DNA from: Fluviicola sp.
GTDB lineage: Bacteria > Bacteroidota > Bacteroidia > Flavobacteriales_D > Crocinitomicaceae
Length of the DNA stretch: 58,861 nucleotides
Reading direction: 5' to 3'
Assembly: GCA_020849495.1 (NCBI GenBank)
Contig: JADLGD010000157.1
Location: forward strand, 1-58,861
Position numbers and translations under genes: made by a program
The notes under the pieces: model-generated
Seen by the model: only the letters and a program-made list of their open reading frames with translations
Told to the model about the DNA's origin: nothing
Databases searched by the model: none
Part shown: piece by piece, positions 8,330 to 16,173 of the stretch
Layout of the letters: every line of letters begins with the position of its first letter
Numbering within the stretch: position 1 is the stretch's first letter

Positions 8330-9256
8330 ATGCTAGAACTGCAACAACTCACAAAACGCTTCAATAGAAAAGCCGCAATTGACGAAATCTCTTTGACTTT
8401 AAAACAAGGTGAAATCGTTGGGCTTCTCGGACCAAATGGAGCTGGTAAAACTACCCTCATTCGGATCATTAATCGAATCATTGAACCTGACTCAGGAACG
8501 ATACGTTTCAAAGGTGATTTGATGCAACAAAAACATTTGGCATTTATTGGTTATTTACCAGAAGAACGTGGATTGTATAAAAACATGACGGTTGAAGCAC
8601 ATGCTCATTTTCTGGGTGCTTTGCGAGGAATGACCAAAAAGGATGTCAATACTGCTTTGGATTATTGGTTGAATAAATTTGATTGCCAGTCTTGGAGAAA
8701 AAAACGCATCGAAGAATTATCAAAAGGAATGGCTCAAAAAGTACAGTTTATTTGTACAGTTTTGCATGAACCAGATTTGTTGATTTTGGATGAACCGTTT
8801 TCTGGCTTTGATCCTGTAAATGTGGAGTTGATCAAACAAGAATTGGTGGAAATGAAAGCAAAAGGAAAAACCATCCTGATTTCTACACACAATATGCGTT
8901 CAGTTGAAGAAATTTGTGATCGAGTGATTCTAATCAATCAATCCAAGAAAATTCTCGAAGGACGCGTTTCTCAATTGCAAGAATCGCTTAAAACAGGAGA
9001 GTACGCTGTTAAGTTTAGAGGCACAATGATCGCTTTTGTGAATGCACTTTGGACAGGTTTTGAATTAATCGATAAAGAAATTTTAGGGGATGACCGTTAC
9101 ATCGCTCGTGTGAAAATGCGAGGTGACAGTTCATTTGAAGATTTACTCAAAGTATTGATTGGACAAGTGAAAATTGAAGCTGCTTGGGAAGTTTTACCGA
9201 GTATGCACGAAGTGTTTATTCAAGCAGTCAATAACGAACAAAAAGTGGAAGCATGA
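8330..9256 (+). CDS. ABC exporter ATP-binding protein, NatA-like
   Basis: Cytoplasmic ATPase of an ABC-2-type exporter. It has Walker A GPNGAGKT (34-41), signature LSKGM (130-134) and Walker B LLILDEP (150-156). GYLPEERGLYKNM is typical of the NatA branch. The last 90 residues form an extra C-terminal domain of the DUF4162 type found in this branch. The permease gene overlaps its stop by 4 bp (ATGA at 9253), so the two are translationally coupled. The cargo is unknown; NatAB exports sodium in Bacillus, but that function cannot be transferred on this evidence. Confidence 0.92.
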   Translation: MLELQQLTKRFNRKAAIDEISLTLKQGEIVGLLGPNGAGKTTLIRIINRIIEPDSGTIRFKGDLMQQKHLAFIGYLPEERGLYKNMTVEAHAHFLGALRGMTKKDVNTALDYWLNKFDCQSWRKKRIEELSKGMAQKVQFICTVLHEPDLLILDEPFSGFDPVNVELIKQELVEMKAKGKTILISTHNMRSVEEICDRVILINQSKKILEGRVSQLQESLKTGEYAVKFRGTMIAFVNALWTGFELIDKEILGDDRYIARVKMRGDSSFEDLLKVLIGQVKIEAAWEVLPSMHEVFIQAVNNEQKVEA

Positions 9257-10542
9257 GAAATAGTTGGATCATCGCAATGCGTGAATTGAAAGAGCGCATC
9301 GGAAGTCGTTCGTTTATTTTAATGGCACTTTTCGGACCAATCATTGTGCTTACAATGACTTATTTATTATTCGTTTTAGGAGGAAAAGAGCAACAAAACT
9401 GGAAGGTGTTGATTGTAGATCCTGCGAATGTCATGGAACATAAAATCATGGCAAACGAAGATCCGAACGTCAAATATGCATTTGCTACAAATTACATTGA
9501 GATTGAAGACTTTGCTCAGAATCCGGATTATGTGGATTACGATGCAATGGTGGAAATCAATGAGAAAATCCTTTCCAATAAATCCAGCTTTTTGTTCTAT
9601 CGCGAAAAACCTTCGTTCAATATGTCGGTGAGTATTCGCTATCACGTTGAACGACGCTTAGAAGAAGTTTTAGCAGAAGAATTCACGAAGTTATCCGCAA
9701 ATGAATTCAGAAAAATCAAACAACCGCTGAATCTTGGATTTCGAAATGTCTACGATCCCACAGATAGTTCGTCGGATCTAGGTGGATGGGTAGGAATGTT
9801 CTTTGGAGGAGTTATTTTTGTTTTCATCTTCTTATTTGGGATGACAATTTTACGCTCCGTTTCTAGAGAAAAATCCAATCGCATTGTGGAAGTGTTAATG
9901 GCGACTGTACATCCACGAACATTGATGTTGGGGAAAATTGTAGGGATCGGTTTAAGTGCTTTGTTGCAATTTTCGATTTGGTTGATCTTGATTGGAGCTG
10001 GCTTGTATTTCTTCAGAGAATCGATTTTTATTGACATGTACGATGCTTCCAATGTTGCTGCTGGTCAAGCGAGTGATTACAACCAGTTTGTGGAATTGGT
10101 CTTCGAACGCATTCAATTTTCATCCATGTTGACGTATTTCATGCTGTTCTTCATTGTTGGGTACTTTTTCTACGGCGCGTTTTTCGCTGCATTGGGAGCT
10201 GTTACAGGTTCTGAATCCGATGGACAACAATTTTTATTGCCTTTGATTGCGATTTTGATTTTTGCCATGTATGCAGGTTATTTCGTTTTAAACAATCCAG
10301 ATAGTTCACTTTCCACTTTTTATCAGTATCTTCCATTCACAGCACCAGTTGTTGTAATGGTGAAATTAGCAATGGGATATGCTCCTGGTGAAGGATACCA
10401 ACTTTTCGTTTCCCTTTTGATTTTACTACTAAGTGCGATTGGTGTATTAATCATTGCTGGGCGTTTGTACAAAAACGGATTGTTGCAATTTGGACATTCA
10501 GTGCGTTTGAAAACAATTATTTCCTGGCTCAAAATGAAGTAA
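9253..10542 (+). CDS. ABC exporter permease, NatB-like (ABC-2 type)
   Basis: Integral membrane subunit of 429 aa that pairs with the ATPase just upstream. One membrane helix lies near residues 18-40, then a large extracytoplasmic domain (about 45-175) and a cluster of five or six helices (about 180-415). The sequence SREKSNRIVEVLMATVHP after the second helix is characteristic of NatB/ABC2_membrane_3 permeases, where it forms the coupling region. The start is the ATG inside the overlapping ATGA. The Ppx/GppA gene begins 1 bp after its stop, so at least three genes form one operon. Confidence 0.9.
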   Translation: MRNSWIIAMRELKERIGSRSFILMALFGPIIVLTMTYLLFVLGGKEQQNWKVLIVDPANVMEHKIMANEDPNVKYAFATNYIEIEDFAQNPDYVDYDAMVEINEKILSNKSSFLFYREKPSFNMSVSIRYHVERRLEEVLAEEFTKLSANEFRKIKQPLNLGFRNVYDPTDSSSDLGGWVGMFFGGVIFVFIFLFGMTILRSVSREKSNRIVEVLMATVHPRTLMLGKIVGIGLSALLQFSIWLILIGAGLYFFRESIFIDMYDASNVAAGQASDYNQFVELVFERIQFSSMLTYFMLFFIVGYFFYGAFFAALGAVTGSESDGQQFLLPLIAILIFAMYAGYFVLNNPDSSLSTFYQYLPFTAPVVVMVKLAMGYAPGEGYQLFVSLLILLLSAIGVLIIAGRLYKNGLLQFGHSVRLKTIISWLKMK

Positions 10543-10543
10543 T

Positions 10544-11440
10544 ATGCGTGTTGCTGTTATTGATTTGGGGACGAATACATTTAATTTGTTGGTGGCAGAT
10601 GTACATTCAACCGGGTTTCATACGGTGCATAATTCCAAAGAAAGTGTTGCGCTTGGAATGGGAGGAATCAATCATGGAATCATCAGTGAGGAAGCTCAAC
10701 AACGTGCATTTTCAGCTTTCGAAAAGTTCAAAGCGATTTGTGATGAACATCAAGTAACGCAAATACTTGGAATCGGTACTTCAGCAATTCGTGATGCCAG
10801 CAATGGAAAAGCATTTGTTTCAGCATTAAAATCGCGTTTTGGAATTGACGTTGAAATCATCGATGGACTCAAAGAAGCGGAATTGATTTATCAAGGTGTA
10901 AGTTGGTCGCACGATTTTAAACAATCGTCAATCATCATGGATATTGGTGGAGGAAGCACGGAATTCATTCGCATTGAATCGGGTAAACCTTTGCAAAGTT
11001 GCAGTTTAAATATTGGTGTTTCAAGAGCTGTTCAATTGTTTGATTTGTCGGACCCCATTTCAAAAAAAGATCAAGAAATTTTAATCAATTGGTTTGAAGA
11101 ACAAGCTGAAGGTATTCACCATTTTGAGGCGTGTGAAGTCTTAATTGGCGCGAGTGGAAGTTTTGAAACGTTTTATGAAATGGTACATGAAACACCTTTT
11201 CCTCCTGGAATTGAAACCATTCATTTGAACCGATCCGAATTGGACGCTACTTTGGAATGGATCATTGCGTCTACACATGCTGATCGTGAATCCCATCCCT
11301 TCATCATTCCGATTCGAAGAAGAATGGCTCCAATTGCAGCTTTAAAGACAAAATGGGTGTTGGAAAAATTCAATATCCAAGAAGTTGTGATTTCACCTTG
11401 CTCGTTGAAAGAAGGAGTCTTGAAAAGTTTCATTCGCTGA
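10544..11440 (+). CDS. Ppx/GppA family phosphatase (exopolyphosphatase-like)
   Basis: Actin-fold (ASKHA) phosphatase of 298 aa. The two phosphate-binding loops are visible: DLGTNTFNLLVAD at 7-19 and MDIGGGSTEF near residue 134. Family members hydrolyse polyphosphate or the 5'-phosphate of pppGpp. This is the short single-module form without the C-terminal HD domain of E. coli Ppx/GppA, a form I recall as usual in Bacteroidota. It starts 1 bp after the permease stop and is probably co-transcribed. Which of the two substrates it uses cannot be decided from the sequence. Confidence 0.9.
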   Translation: MRVAVIDLGTNTFNLLVADVHSTGFHTVHNSKESVALGMGGINHGIISEEAQQRAFSAFEKFKAICDEHQVTQILGIGTSAIRDASNGKAFVSALKSRFGIDVEIIDGLKEAELIYQGVSWSHDFKQSSIIMDIGGGSTEFIRIESGKPLQSCSLNIGVSRAVQLFDLSDPISKKDQEILINWFEEQAEGIHHFEACEVLIGASGSFETFYEMVHETPFPPGIETIHLNRSELDATLEWIIASTHADRESHPFIIPIRRRMAPIAALKTKWVLEKFNIQEVVISPCSLKEGVLKSFIR

Positions 11441-11498
11441 TTTACTGCTGTAAAATCAATTATAACTATCTTTCCGACCTCAAAACGAAACACCAATT

Positions 11499-12668
11499 AT
11501 GGCGAAAATTCTGATTATTGATGACGAACGCGCAATCCGTCGTGCTTTACGTGAAATCCTTGAATTCGAAGATTTTCAAGTAGATGAAGCTGAAAATGGA
11601 GTAGAAGGTTTAGATAAAGCAAAAAACACCCTTTATGACATCATTTTTTGTGACATTAAAATGCCACAGATGGATGGAATGGAAGTGTTGGATGCCTTGA
11701 ACCAAGCAAAAGTTGAAACGCCTGTGATCATGATTTCTGGACACGGAAACATTGAAACGGCTGTGGAAGCGATTAAGAAAGGAGCCTTTGATTTCATTGA
11801 GAAACCATTGGATTTGAACCGTATTTTGGTGACCATTCGCAATGCGAAAGACCGTGTGGTGTTGGTGGAAGAAACCAAACAACTGAAATCTACAGTACGA
11901 AAATTCAAAAGTTCATCCATTATTGGTGAAACGGATGGTATTTTGCAAATCAAAGAAATGATTGAAAAAGTTGCCCCTTCCGATGCTCGTGTATTGATTA
12001 CAGGAGGTAATGGTACAGGAAAAGAATTGGTAGCTCGATCTTTACACGATTTGTCGAACCGCAAGAAAATGCCTTTCATTGAAGTGAACTGTGCTGCAAT
12101 TCCTAGCGAATTGATTGAAAGCGAATTGTTTGGTCACGAAAAAGGCGCGTTTACATCAGCTGTAAAAGATAAAAAAGGGAAATTTGAATTAGCATCTGGA
12201 GGAACTTTGTTCTTGGATGAAATCGGAGATATGAGTGCTTCTGCTCAAGCGAAAGTGCTTCGTGCGTTGCAAGAAAATGTGATCCAACGAGTAGGAGGAG
12301 AGCGCGACATCAAAGTGGACGCTCGTGTAGTTGCTGCAACCAATAAAGATTTAAGAAAAGAAATAGAAGCAGGTCGTTTCAGAGAGGATTTGTATCACCG
12401 TTTAGCAGTGATTTTAATGCATGTACCGTCTTTAAATGATCGTAGAGACGACATTCCTTTATTGGCAGAACATTTCTTGACGATGGTTTGCTCAGAGCAT
12501 GGAATTCCTCGTAAACAATTTACTGATGATGCTTTGGAAGCATTGAAATTAACCGATTGGACGGGGAATATTCGCGAATTGCGCAACATCATCGAACGAT
12601 TGGTGATCTTGTGTGGTCAATCCATTACTGGAAGCGATGTGAAATTGTTCGCGAATCCGAAAGCGTAA
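11499..12668 (+). CDS. Sigma-54-dependent response regulator lacking a DNA-binding domain
   Basis: NtrC-type protein with a receiver domain (1-118; D8, D9, phospho-acceptor D52, K102) and an AAA+ activator domain (about 140-370): Walker A GGNGTGKE (169-176), GAFTSA (216-221) in the loop that touches sigma-54, Walker B GTLFLDEI (235-242) and the arginine-finger segment [10 protein letters not shown]. The protein stops at 389 aa, about 10 residues after the AAA+ lid, so the C-terminal Fis-type helix-turn-helix is missing. It probably works from solution or with a partner. GAFTSA differs from the usual GAFTGA in one residue. No histidine kinase gene is adjacent. A near-consensus -7 box (TATCTTTC, 11467-11474) with CTG 19 bp upstream precedes it. 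Confidence 0.93.
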   Translation: MAKILIIDDERAIRRALREILEFEDFQVDEAENGVEGLDKAKNTLYDIIFCDIKMPQMDGMEVLDALNQAKVETPVIMISGHGNIETAVEAIKKGAFDFIEKPLDLNRILVTIRNAKDRVVLVEETKQLKSTVRKFKSSSIIGETDGILQIKEMIEKVAPSDARVLITGGNGTGKELVARSLHDLSNRKKMPFIEVNCAAIPSELIESELFGHEKGAFTSAVKDKKGKFELASGGTLFLDEIGDMSASAQAKVLRALQENVIQRVGGERDIKVDARVVAATNKDLRKEIEAGRFREDLYHRLAVILMHVPSLNDRRDDIPLLAEHFLTMVCSEHGIPRKQFTDDALEALKLTDWTGNIRELRNIIERLVILCGQSITGSDVKLFANPKA

Positions 12669-12716
12669 AAAGATAGAAGAGTTCAACCCCGCTGGGGTTG
12701 GATGTTATCAGTCATC

Positions 12717-12750
12717 AACAACCTCGAATTGCATTCGAGGTTGTTTTTTT
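12717..12750 (+). terminator. Terminator after the response regulator gene
   Basis: A 12-13 bp stem (ACAACCTCGAAT / ATTCGAGGTTGT, loop TGC) is followed by seven T. It sits at the left end of the palindrome array and ends plus-strand transcription. Confidence 0.85.
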
Positions 12751-13125
12751 TGAACCCCTTCAGGGTTCTTTGGTTGGATTTTAGATTATCAAAAACTTGA
12801 ATTTCAAGGAAGGTGTTTTTTGAACCCTTTCAGGGTTTTTTGGTAGTTTTCTAGATTATCTAAAACTTAAATCTCAAGGAAGGTTGTTTTTGAACCCTTT
12901 CAGGGTTCTCTGGTTGGATTTTAGATTATCAAAAACTTGAATTTCAAAGAAGGTTTTTTTGAACCCCTTTAGGGTTCTTTGGTTGGTTTTTTAGATTATC
13001 TAAAACTTGAATTGTATTGGAGGTTGTTTTTAAACTCTTTCAGGGTTATTTGGTTGGTTTATCTATTTACCCCAAAGGGGTAAAACAAATAAACCTTGAG
13101 CAAAGCTCAAGGTTTATCAAAACAC

Positions 13126-13150
13126 AAAAAAAACAACCCCAGAGGGGTTG
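13126..13150 (-). terminator. Terminator of the three-paralogue operon
   Basis: On the minus strand CAACCCC-tct-GGGGTTG is followed by eight T, directly after the stop at 13154. It is also the last palindrome of the array. Confidence 0.85.
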
Positions 13151-13153
13151 AAC

Positions 13154-14128
13154 TTACAATTCTTTCATCGGAACCACCGATCCTCCCCATTCCAATATAT
13201 GAAAACCGTTGCGGTTCACTCGAGGCATCACTTGTGCTTTTGGTGCAATGTCAATGCGCTGATTGACTAAAGGTGTCCACAAAAGGTACAAGCGGAAAAC
13301 GCCTTCTGGTTTTGGCTGAACATCCATTTTTGCGATGGCATCATATTCCTCTGTAAACAGGAATCGTGCGAATCCTTCGTTGGATTGACTCATGATCGGT
13401 CCCCAAAAAGTGATGAAGTCTGTTTTCTCTTTTTGATTGAATCCCATTTCGTTGAGCTTGGTTTCTAAAAACGAAATGACTTCTTCTTTTCTAACAACAA
13501 ATCCACTTTCAAATGATAGCAAAGCACTCAAATCTTGTTCGCCTTCCCAAAACAAATAAGGAAAGTTGGCAGATCCAATTGAAAAACTTCCATCTTTATG
13601 TGCAGTACCTTTCCACGAATCCTGATAGTTTGGATAAGTAAACGTGAAAGTTCCTTTTGGTTGAAGAGCAATGGTGCATGCTTGGTCATTTCCATAAGTG
13701 TAAATCACGGGTTTCTTCACCATCACAGGATAATGTTCTTCATCCGATTCAAAAAGCAAATCTATCCATTGGGTATGTGATGCTTCTATTTTATGATTTT
13801 CGATGTGCAATTTTCTGTAATTCGAATTCAAAAAGAACTCAAACGTGTATGCTCCAGGTTCCACTTCCAAATCAAACTCTGACCAGCGATTCATCTTGAA
13901 TGTTTTCCAAACACCATTGACTGTTCCTTGAATTTCTTGTTGCACATTTTGTGATGTGAATTCAATATTCGTAATGCGCAAATGCATCAAGGATTTGTTG
14001 TTTCCCAATTCAGTCGTTAAAGAATCTTTTCGAACGTGAAAAGTAGGAAGGGATTCCACAACGGGGATACCCGCAAGAGCATTCCAAGAAAGGAAACATC
14101 CCAATAAAAGTTGTAAAAGCGCTTTCAT
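13154..14128 (-). CDS. Secreted protein of the KPVIY/EWGG family, copy 3
   Basis: A Sec signal peptide (first 19-20 residues, MKALLQLLLGCFLSWNALA) is followed by about 300 residues without membrane segments. Landmarks shared with the two neighbours are KPVIYTYG, FTFTYPNYQDSWKGTAH, FPYLFWEGE, FLETKLNEMGF, KTDFITFWGP and a final GFHILEWGG. I recall a widespread uncharacterised bacterial family with the same order of landmarks (KPVIYLYP, YLFWE, FIxYW, GFxxxEWGG); no function or fold is known to me. It is last of a three-gene operon, 2 bp from the next gene, and is followed by a terminator. It is the most diverged copy: the NRVYISF segment near the end is changed. Confidence 0.8.
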   Translation of the reverse strand: MKALLQLLLGCFLSWNALAGIPVVESLPTFHVRKDSLTTELGNNKSLMHLRITNIEFTSQNVQQEIQGTVNGVWKTFKMNRWSEFDLEVEPGAYTFEFFLNSNYRKLHIENHKIEASHTQWIDLLFESDEEHYPVMVKKPVIYTYGNDQACTIALQPKGTFTFTYPNYQDSWKGTAHKDGSFSIGSANFPYLFWEGEQDLSALLSFESGFVVRKEEVISFLETKLNEMGFNQKEKTDFITFWGPIMSQSNEGFARFLFTEEYDAIAKMDVQPKPEGVFRLYLLWTPLVNQRIDIAPKAQVMPRVNRNGFHILEWGGSVVPMKEL

Positions 14129-14130
14129 GA

Positions 14131-15129
14131 TTATTGATTTTTTGCAAGGTTTGTAGTTGGTGCAATGAAACTAAATCCGCCCCATTCTAATAAAGTAAAT
14201 CCATCTCGTGGCAGATGTTCCAATGCAACAGGATTGACATAGTTTTCCATGTTTTCTTCCCATTTACAAAAACTGATGTACACGCGATTGATGTGCGAAG
14301 GTGTGGGTGAACATTCCAATTGAGCAAATTGATTACACGCTTCACCAAGTTCAAACTGTACGAATGAAGTTTCATTTTGTACCAATTTTGGTCCCCAGAA
14401 CGTGATGAAATCAGTTTGTTCTTTCGTTGTAAAACCAAGTTCTTTTAATCGACTTTCCAAAAACGAAATCACTTCAGTTCGATTTACTTTGTATCCATTG
14501 GTTGTTGCAGAAAATTGGTATGTTTGATTCGATTCCCAAAACAAATAAGGATAGTTTTTACCGTCCATTGTAACACTTCCATCCTCATGTGCTATTCCTG
14601 ACCAAGCATCTGTGTAGTTGGGATAAGTAAAGGTGAAATCTCCTGTTGGATTAACTTTGATACTGAAAGATTGCTCTTTTCCGTAAGTATAAATAACAGG
14701 TTTGTATACCATGATTGGTTGTGGTTCGTCTATTTCTTCGAAAGGGTTTTTCTTCTGAAAATTCATTTCAATCCATTGCGTATGTGCCGCTTCAATGGGG
14801 TGGTTTTGCATGTTCACTGAAACGTAAATGGCATTCAAAAAGAATTCAATGTTATGCGAACCAGGTTGTACAGCAATTTCAATTTCGTTTTTAGGTGAAC
14901 AAACATAGGTTTTCCAAACGCCATTTACTCTTGTTTGAACTTCTTTGTATAAATAGGGCTCATAGTCATCCCAATTGCGAATATGAATCTTAAAGATGGC
15001 TTTATTGGGACCAAGTTCTTTGGTCAAAGAATCTTTTTTAATATAATACGGGCCAATTAAACGTTTGAAATTTGCAGAAGCGCCAATTGATAGGAGTGCG
15101 AAACTCACAAGTAAAATCAGACTTTTCAT
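14131..15129 (-). CDS. Secreted protein of the KPVIY/EWGG family, copy 2
   Basis: Signal peptide MKSLILLVSFALLSIGASA, then the family landmarks: KPVIYTYG, FTFTYPNYTDAWSGIAH, YPYLFWESN, FLESRLKELGF, QTDFITFWGP, NRVYISFCKW and GFTLLEWGG. A pair of cysteines (EACNQFAQLEC) is shared with copy 1 and could form a disulfide in the envelope. No sorting domain or lipobox is seen, so it is probably periplasmic. It is separated from its neighbours by 3 bp and 2 bp. The function is unknown. The near-complete length match (324-332 aa) shows serial tandem duplication. Confidence 0.8.
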   Translation of the reverse strand: MKSLILLVSFALLSIGASANFKRLIGPYYIKKDSLTKELGPNKAIFKIHIRNWDDYEPYLYKEVQTRVNGVWKTYVCSPKNEIEIAVQPGSHNIEFFLNAIYVSVNMQNHPIEAAHTQWIEMNFQKKNPFEEIDEPQPIMVYKPVIYTYGKEQSFSIKVNPTGDFTFTYPNYTDAWSGIAHEDGSVTMDGKNYPYLFWESNQTYQFSATTNGYKVNRTEVISFLESRLKELGFTTKEQTDFITFWGPKLVQNETSFVQFELGEACNQFAQLECSPTPSHINRVYISFCKWEENMENYVNPVALEHLPRDGFTLLEWGGFSFIAPTTNLAKNQ

Positions 15130-15132
15130 GAC

Positions 15133-16116
15133 TTAATGTGTTGATGAGATGAATGTTGGAACAAGTGCTTCAAAGGAAAAACCTCCCCATTCTAACAAGG
15201 TGAAACCGTCACGCGGTAAAGCTTCAAAATGAGTTGGTTGAACGAATTCGCTCATGATGTCATTCCAAGGACAAAAAGAAACATACACTCGGTTGATATG
15301 ATTGGGAGCAGGAGTACAATTCAAACTTGCATAGTTGTTACAAGTTGAACCCGTTTCAAATTGAACAAAAACACGATCGTGTTGCGTCATTTTTGGTCCC
15401 CAATAAGTGATGAAATCTGTTTTTTCAGTTTCAGTGAAGCCTAATTCATTTAACTTTTCTTCTAAAAAAGCGACTACTTGTTCCTTGCGAACATCGAATC
15501 CGTTGGTACTTGGTCTGAATTGATAAGCTTGATTCGATTCCCAAAATAGGTAAGGATAAATCGTTGATTGGATTTCAATTCCTCCAGTTTTTAAAACGGT
15601 ACCTTTCCAAGCATTTTCCAAAAGCGGGTAAGTAAACGTGAATTCGCCTTTTGGTTGAACAGCTAATTCAAATGCTTGATCAATTGGACTTGAAAAGTAA
15701 ATCACGGGTTTGTCAACTGAGATTGGTTGGATACTTGATTGAAAGGTAACACTTGCTGTATAGGCTGTTTCAACATCAAATTGAAGTGAATCAGTGATGA
15801 TTTCATAGTAACCAACTCCTCCCCAAGCTTTGATGATGTATTTCCCAGGCTCAAGTGTCCATTCTTTTGCAAAAGTTTCATCTAGAACAACCGTTTCTAA
15901 CACACCATTGATAGAAAGAAAGACTTTTTGTTGATAGCCTTGTGGCATTTCACGGAATTCTGGATTATTGAACTCCAAACGCAAAGTAGCAATAGTTGCT
16001 CCAGGTTTCAAAGCTTCGTGCTTCGTAATCATAAATGGAGGAAGACTTTTTTGTAAGTCTTTTGCAAATCCTAGAGAAGTGAATCCAAGAAATAAGGCAA
16101 GAAAAAACGTTTTCAT
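15133..16116 (-). CDS. Secreted protein of the KPVIY/EWGG family, copy 1
   Basis: First gene of the three-paralogue operon. Signal peptide MKTFFLALFLGFTSLGFA, then KPVIYFSS (the YTYG of the other copies is changed), FTFTYPLLENAWKGTV, YPYLFWESN, FLEEKLNELGF, KTDFITYWGP, NRVYVSFCPW and GFTLLEWGG. Residues 30-150 look beta-rich and carry SINGVLETV, matching RVNGVWKTY in copy 2, so the N-terminal module is also shared. Upstream at 16142-16149 the minus strand has TATCTTTA, one mismatch from the -7 consensus. The function is unknown. The copies differ most in this N-terminal module, which may recognise different partners (inference). Confidence 0.8.
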   Translation of the reverse strand: MKTFFLALFLGFTSLGFAKDLQKSLPPFMITKHEALKPGATIATLRLEFNNPEFREMPQGYQQKVFLSINGVLETVVLDETFAKEWTLEPGKYIIKAWGGVGYYEIITDSLQFDVETAYTASVTFQSSIQPISVDKPVIYFSSPIDQAFELAVQPKGEFTFTYPLLENAWKGTVLKTGGIEIQSTIYPYLFWESNQAYQFRPSTNGFDVRKEQVVAFLEEKLNELGFTETEKTDFITYWGPKMTQHDRVFVQFETGSTCNNYASLNCTPAPNHINRVYVSFCPWNDIMSEFVQPTHFEALPRDGFTLLEWGGFSFEALVPTFISSTH

Positions 16117-16173
16117 AATTGTGTGTTTTGAACCAATACATTAAAGATACAATTTGGTTCAGATTCCACACCT

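Larger units (their letters stand above)
12684..13150. repeat. Array of palindromes with a ~70-bp tandem repeat
   Basis: This gene-free stretch between convergent genes is made almost wholly of hairpins. Perfect palindromes lie at 12684-12700 (CAACCCC-gct-GGGGTTG), 12718-12744, 13068-13082 (TACCCC-aaa-GGGGTA), 13090-13116 (12-bp arms, loop aaa) and 13134-13150. Between them a unit of about 70 bp is repeated, starting near 12751, 12821, 12891, 12960 and 13031. Each unit opens with GAACCC-n4/5-GGGTTC or a variant and contains TTAGATTATC followed by AAAACTTGA. GTTCAACCCC at 12681 and its reverse complement at 13144-13153 bracket the whole block. It resembles REP-like elements; no transposase gene is near. 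Confidence 0.85.

Noticed and set aside
11633..12079. Minus-strand frame of 148 codons opposite the response regulator
   Set aside because: It runs opposite the conserved receiver and AAA+ region and has no protein-like features.
12751..13047. CRISPR array
   Set aside because: The unit is about 70 bp and nearly the whole unit is repeated; there are no unique spacers between short constant repeats, and no cas genes are near.
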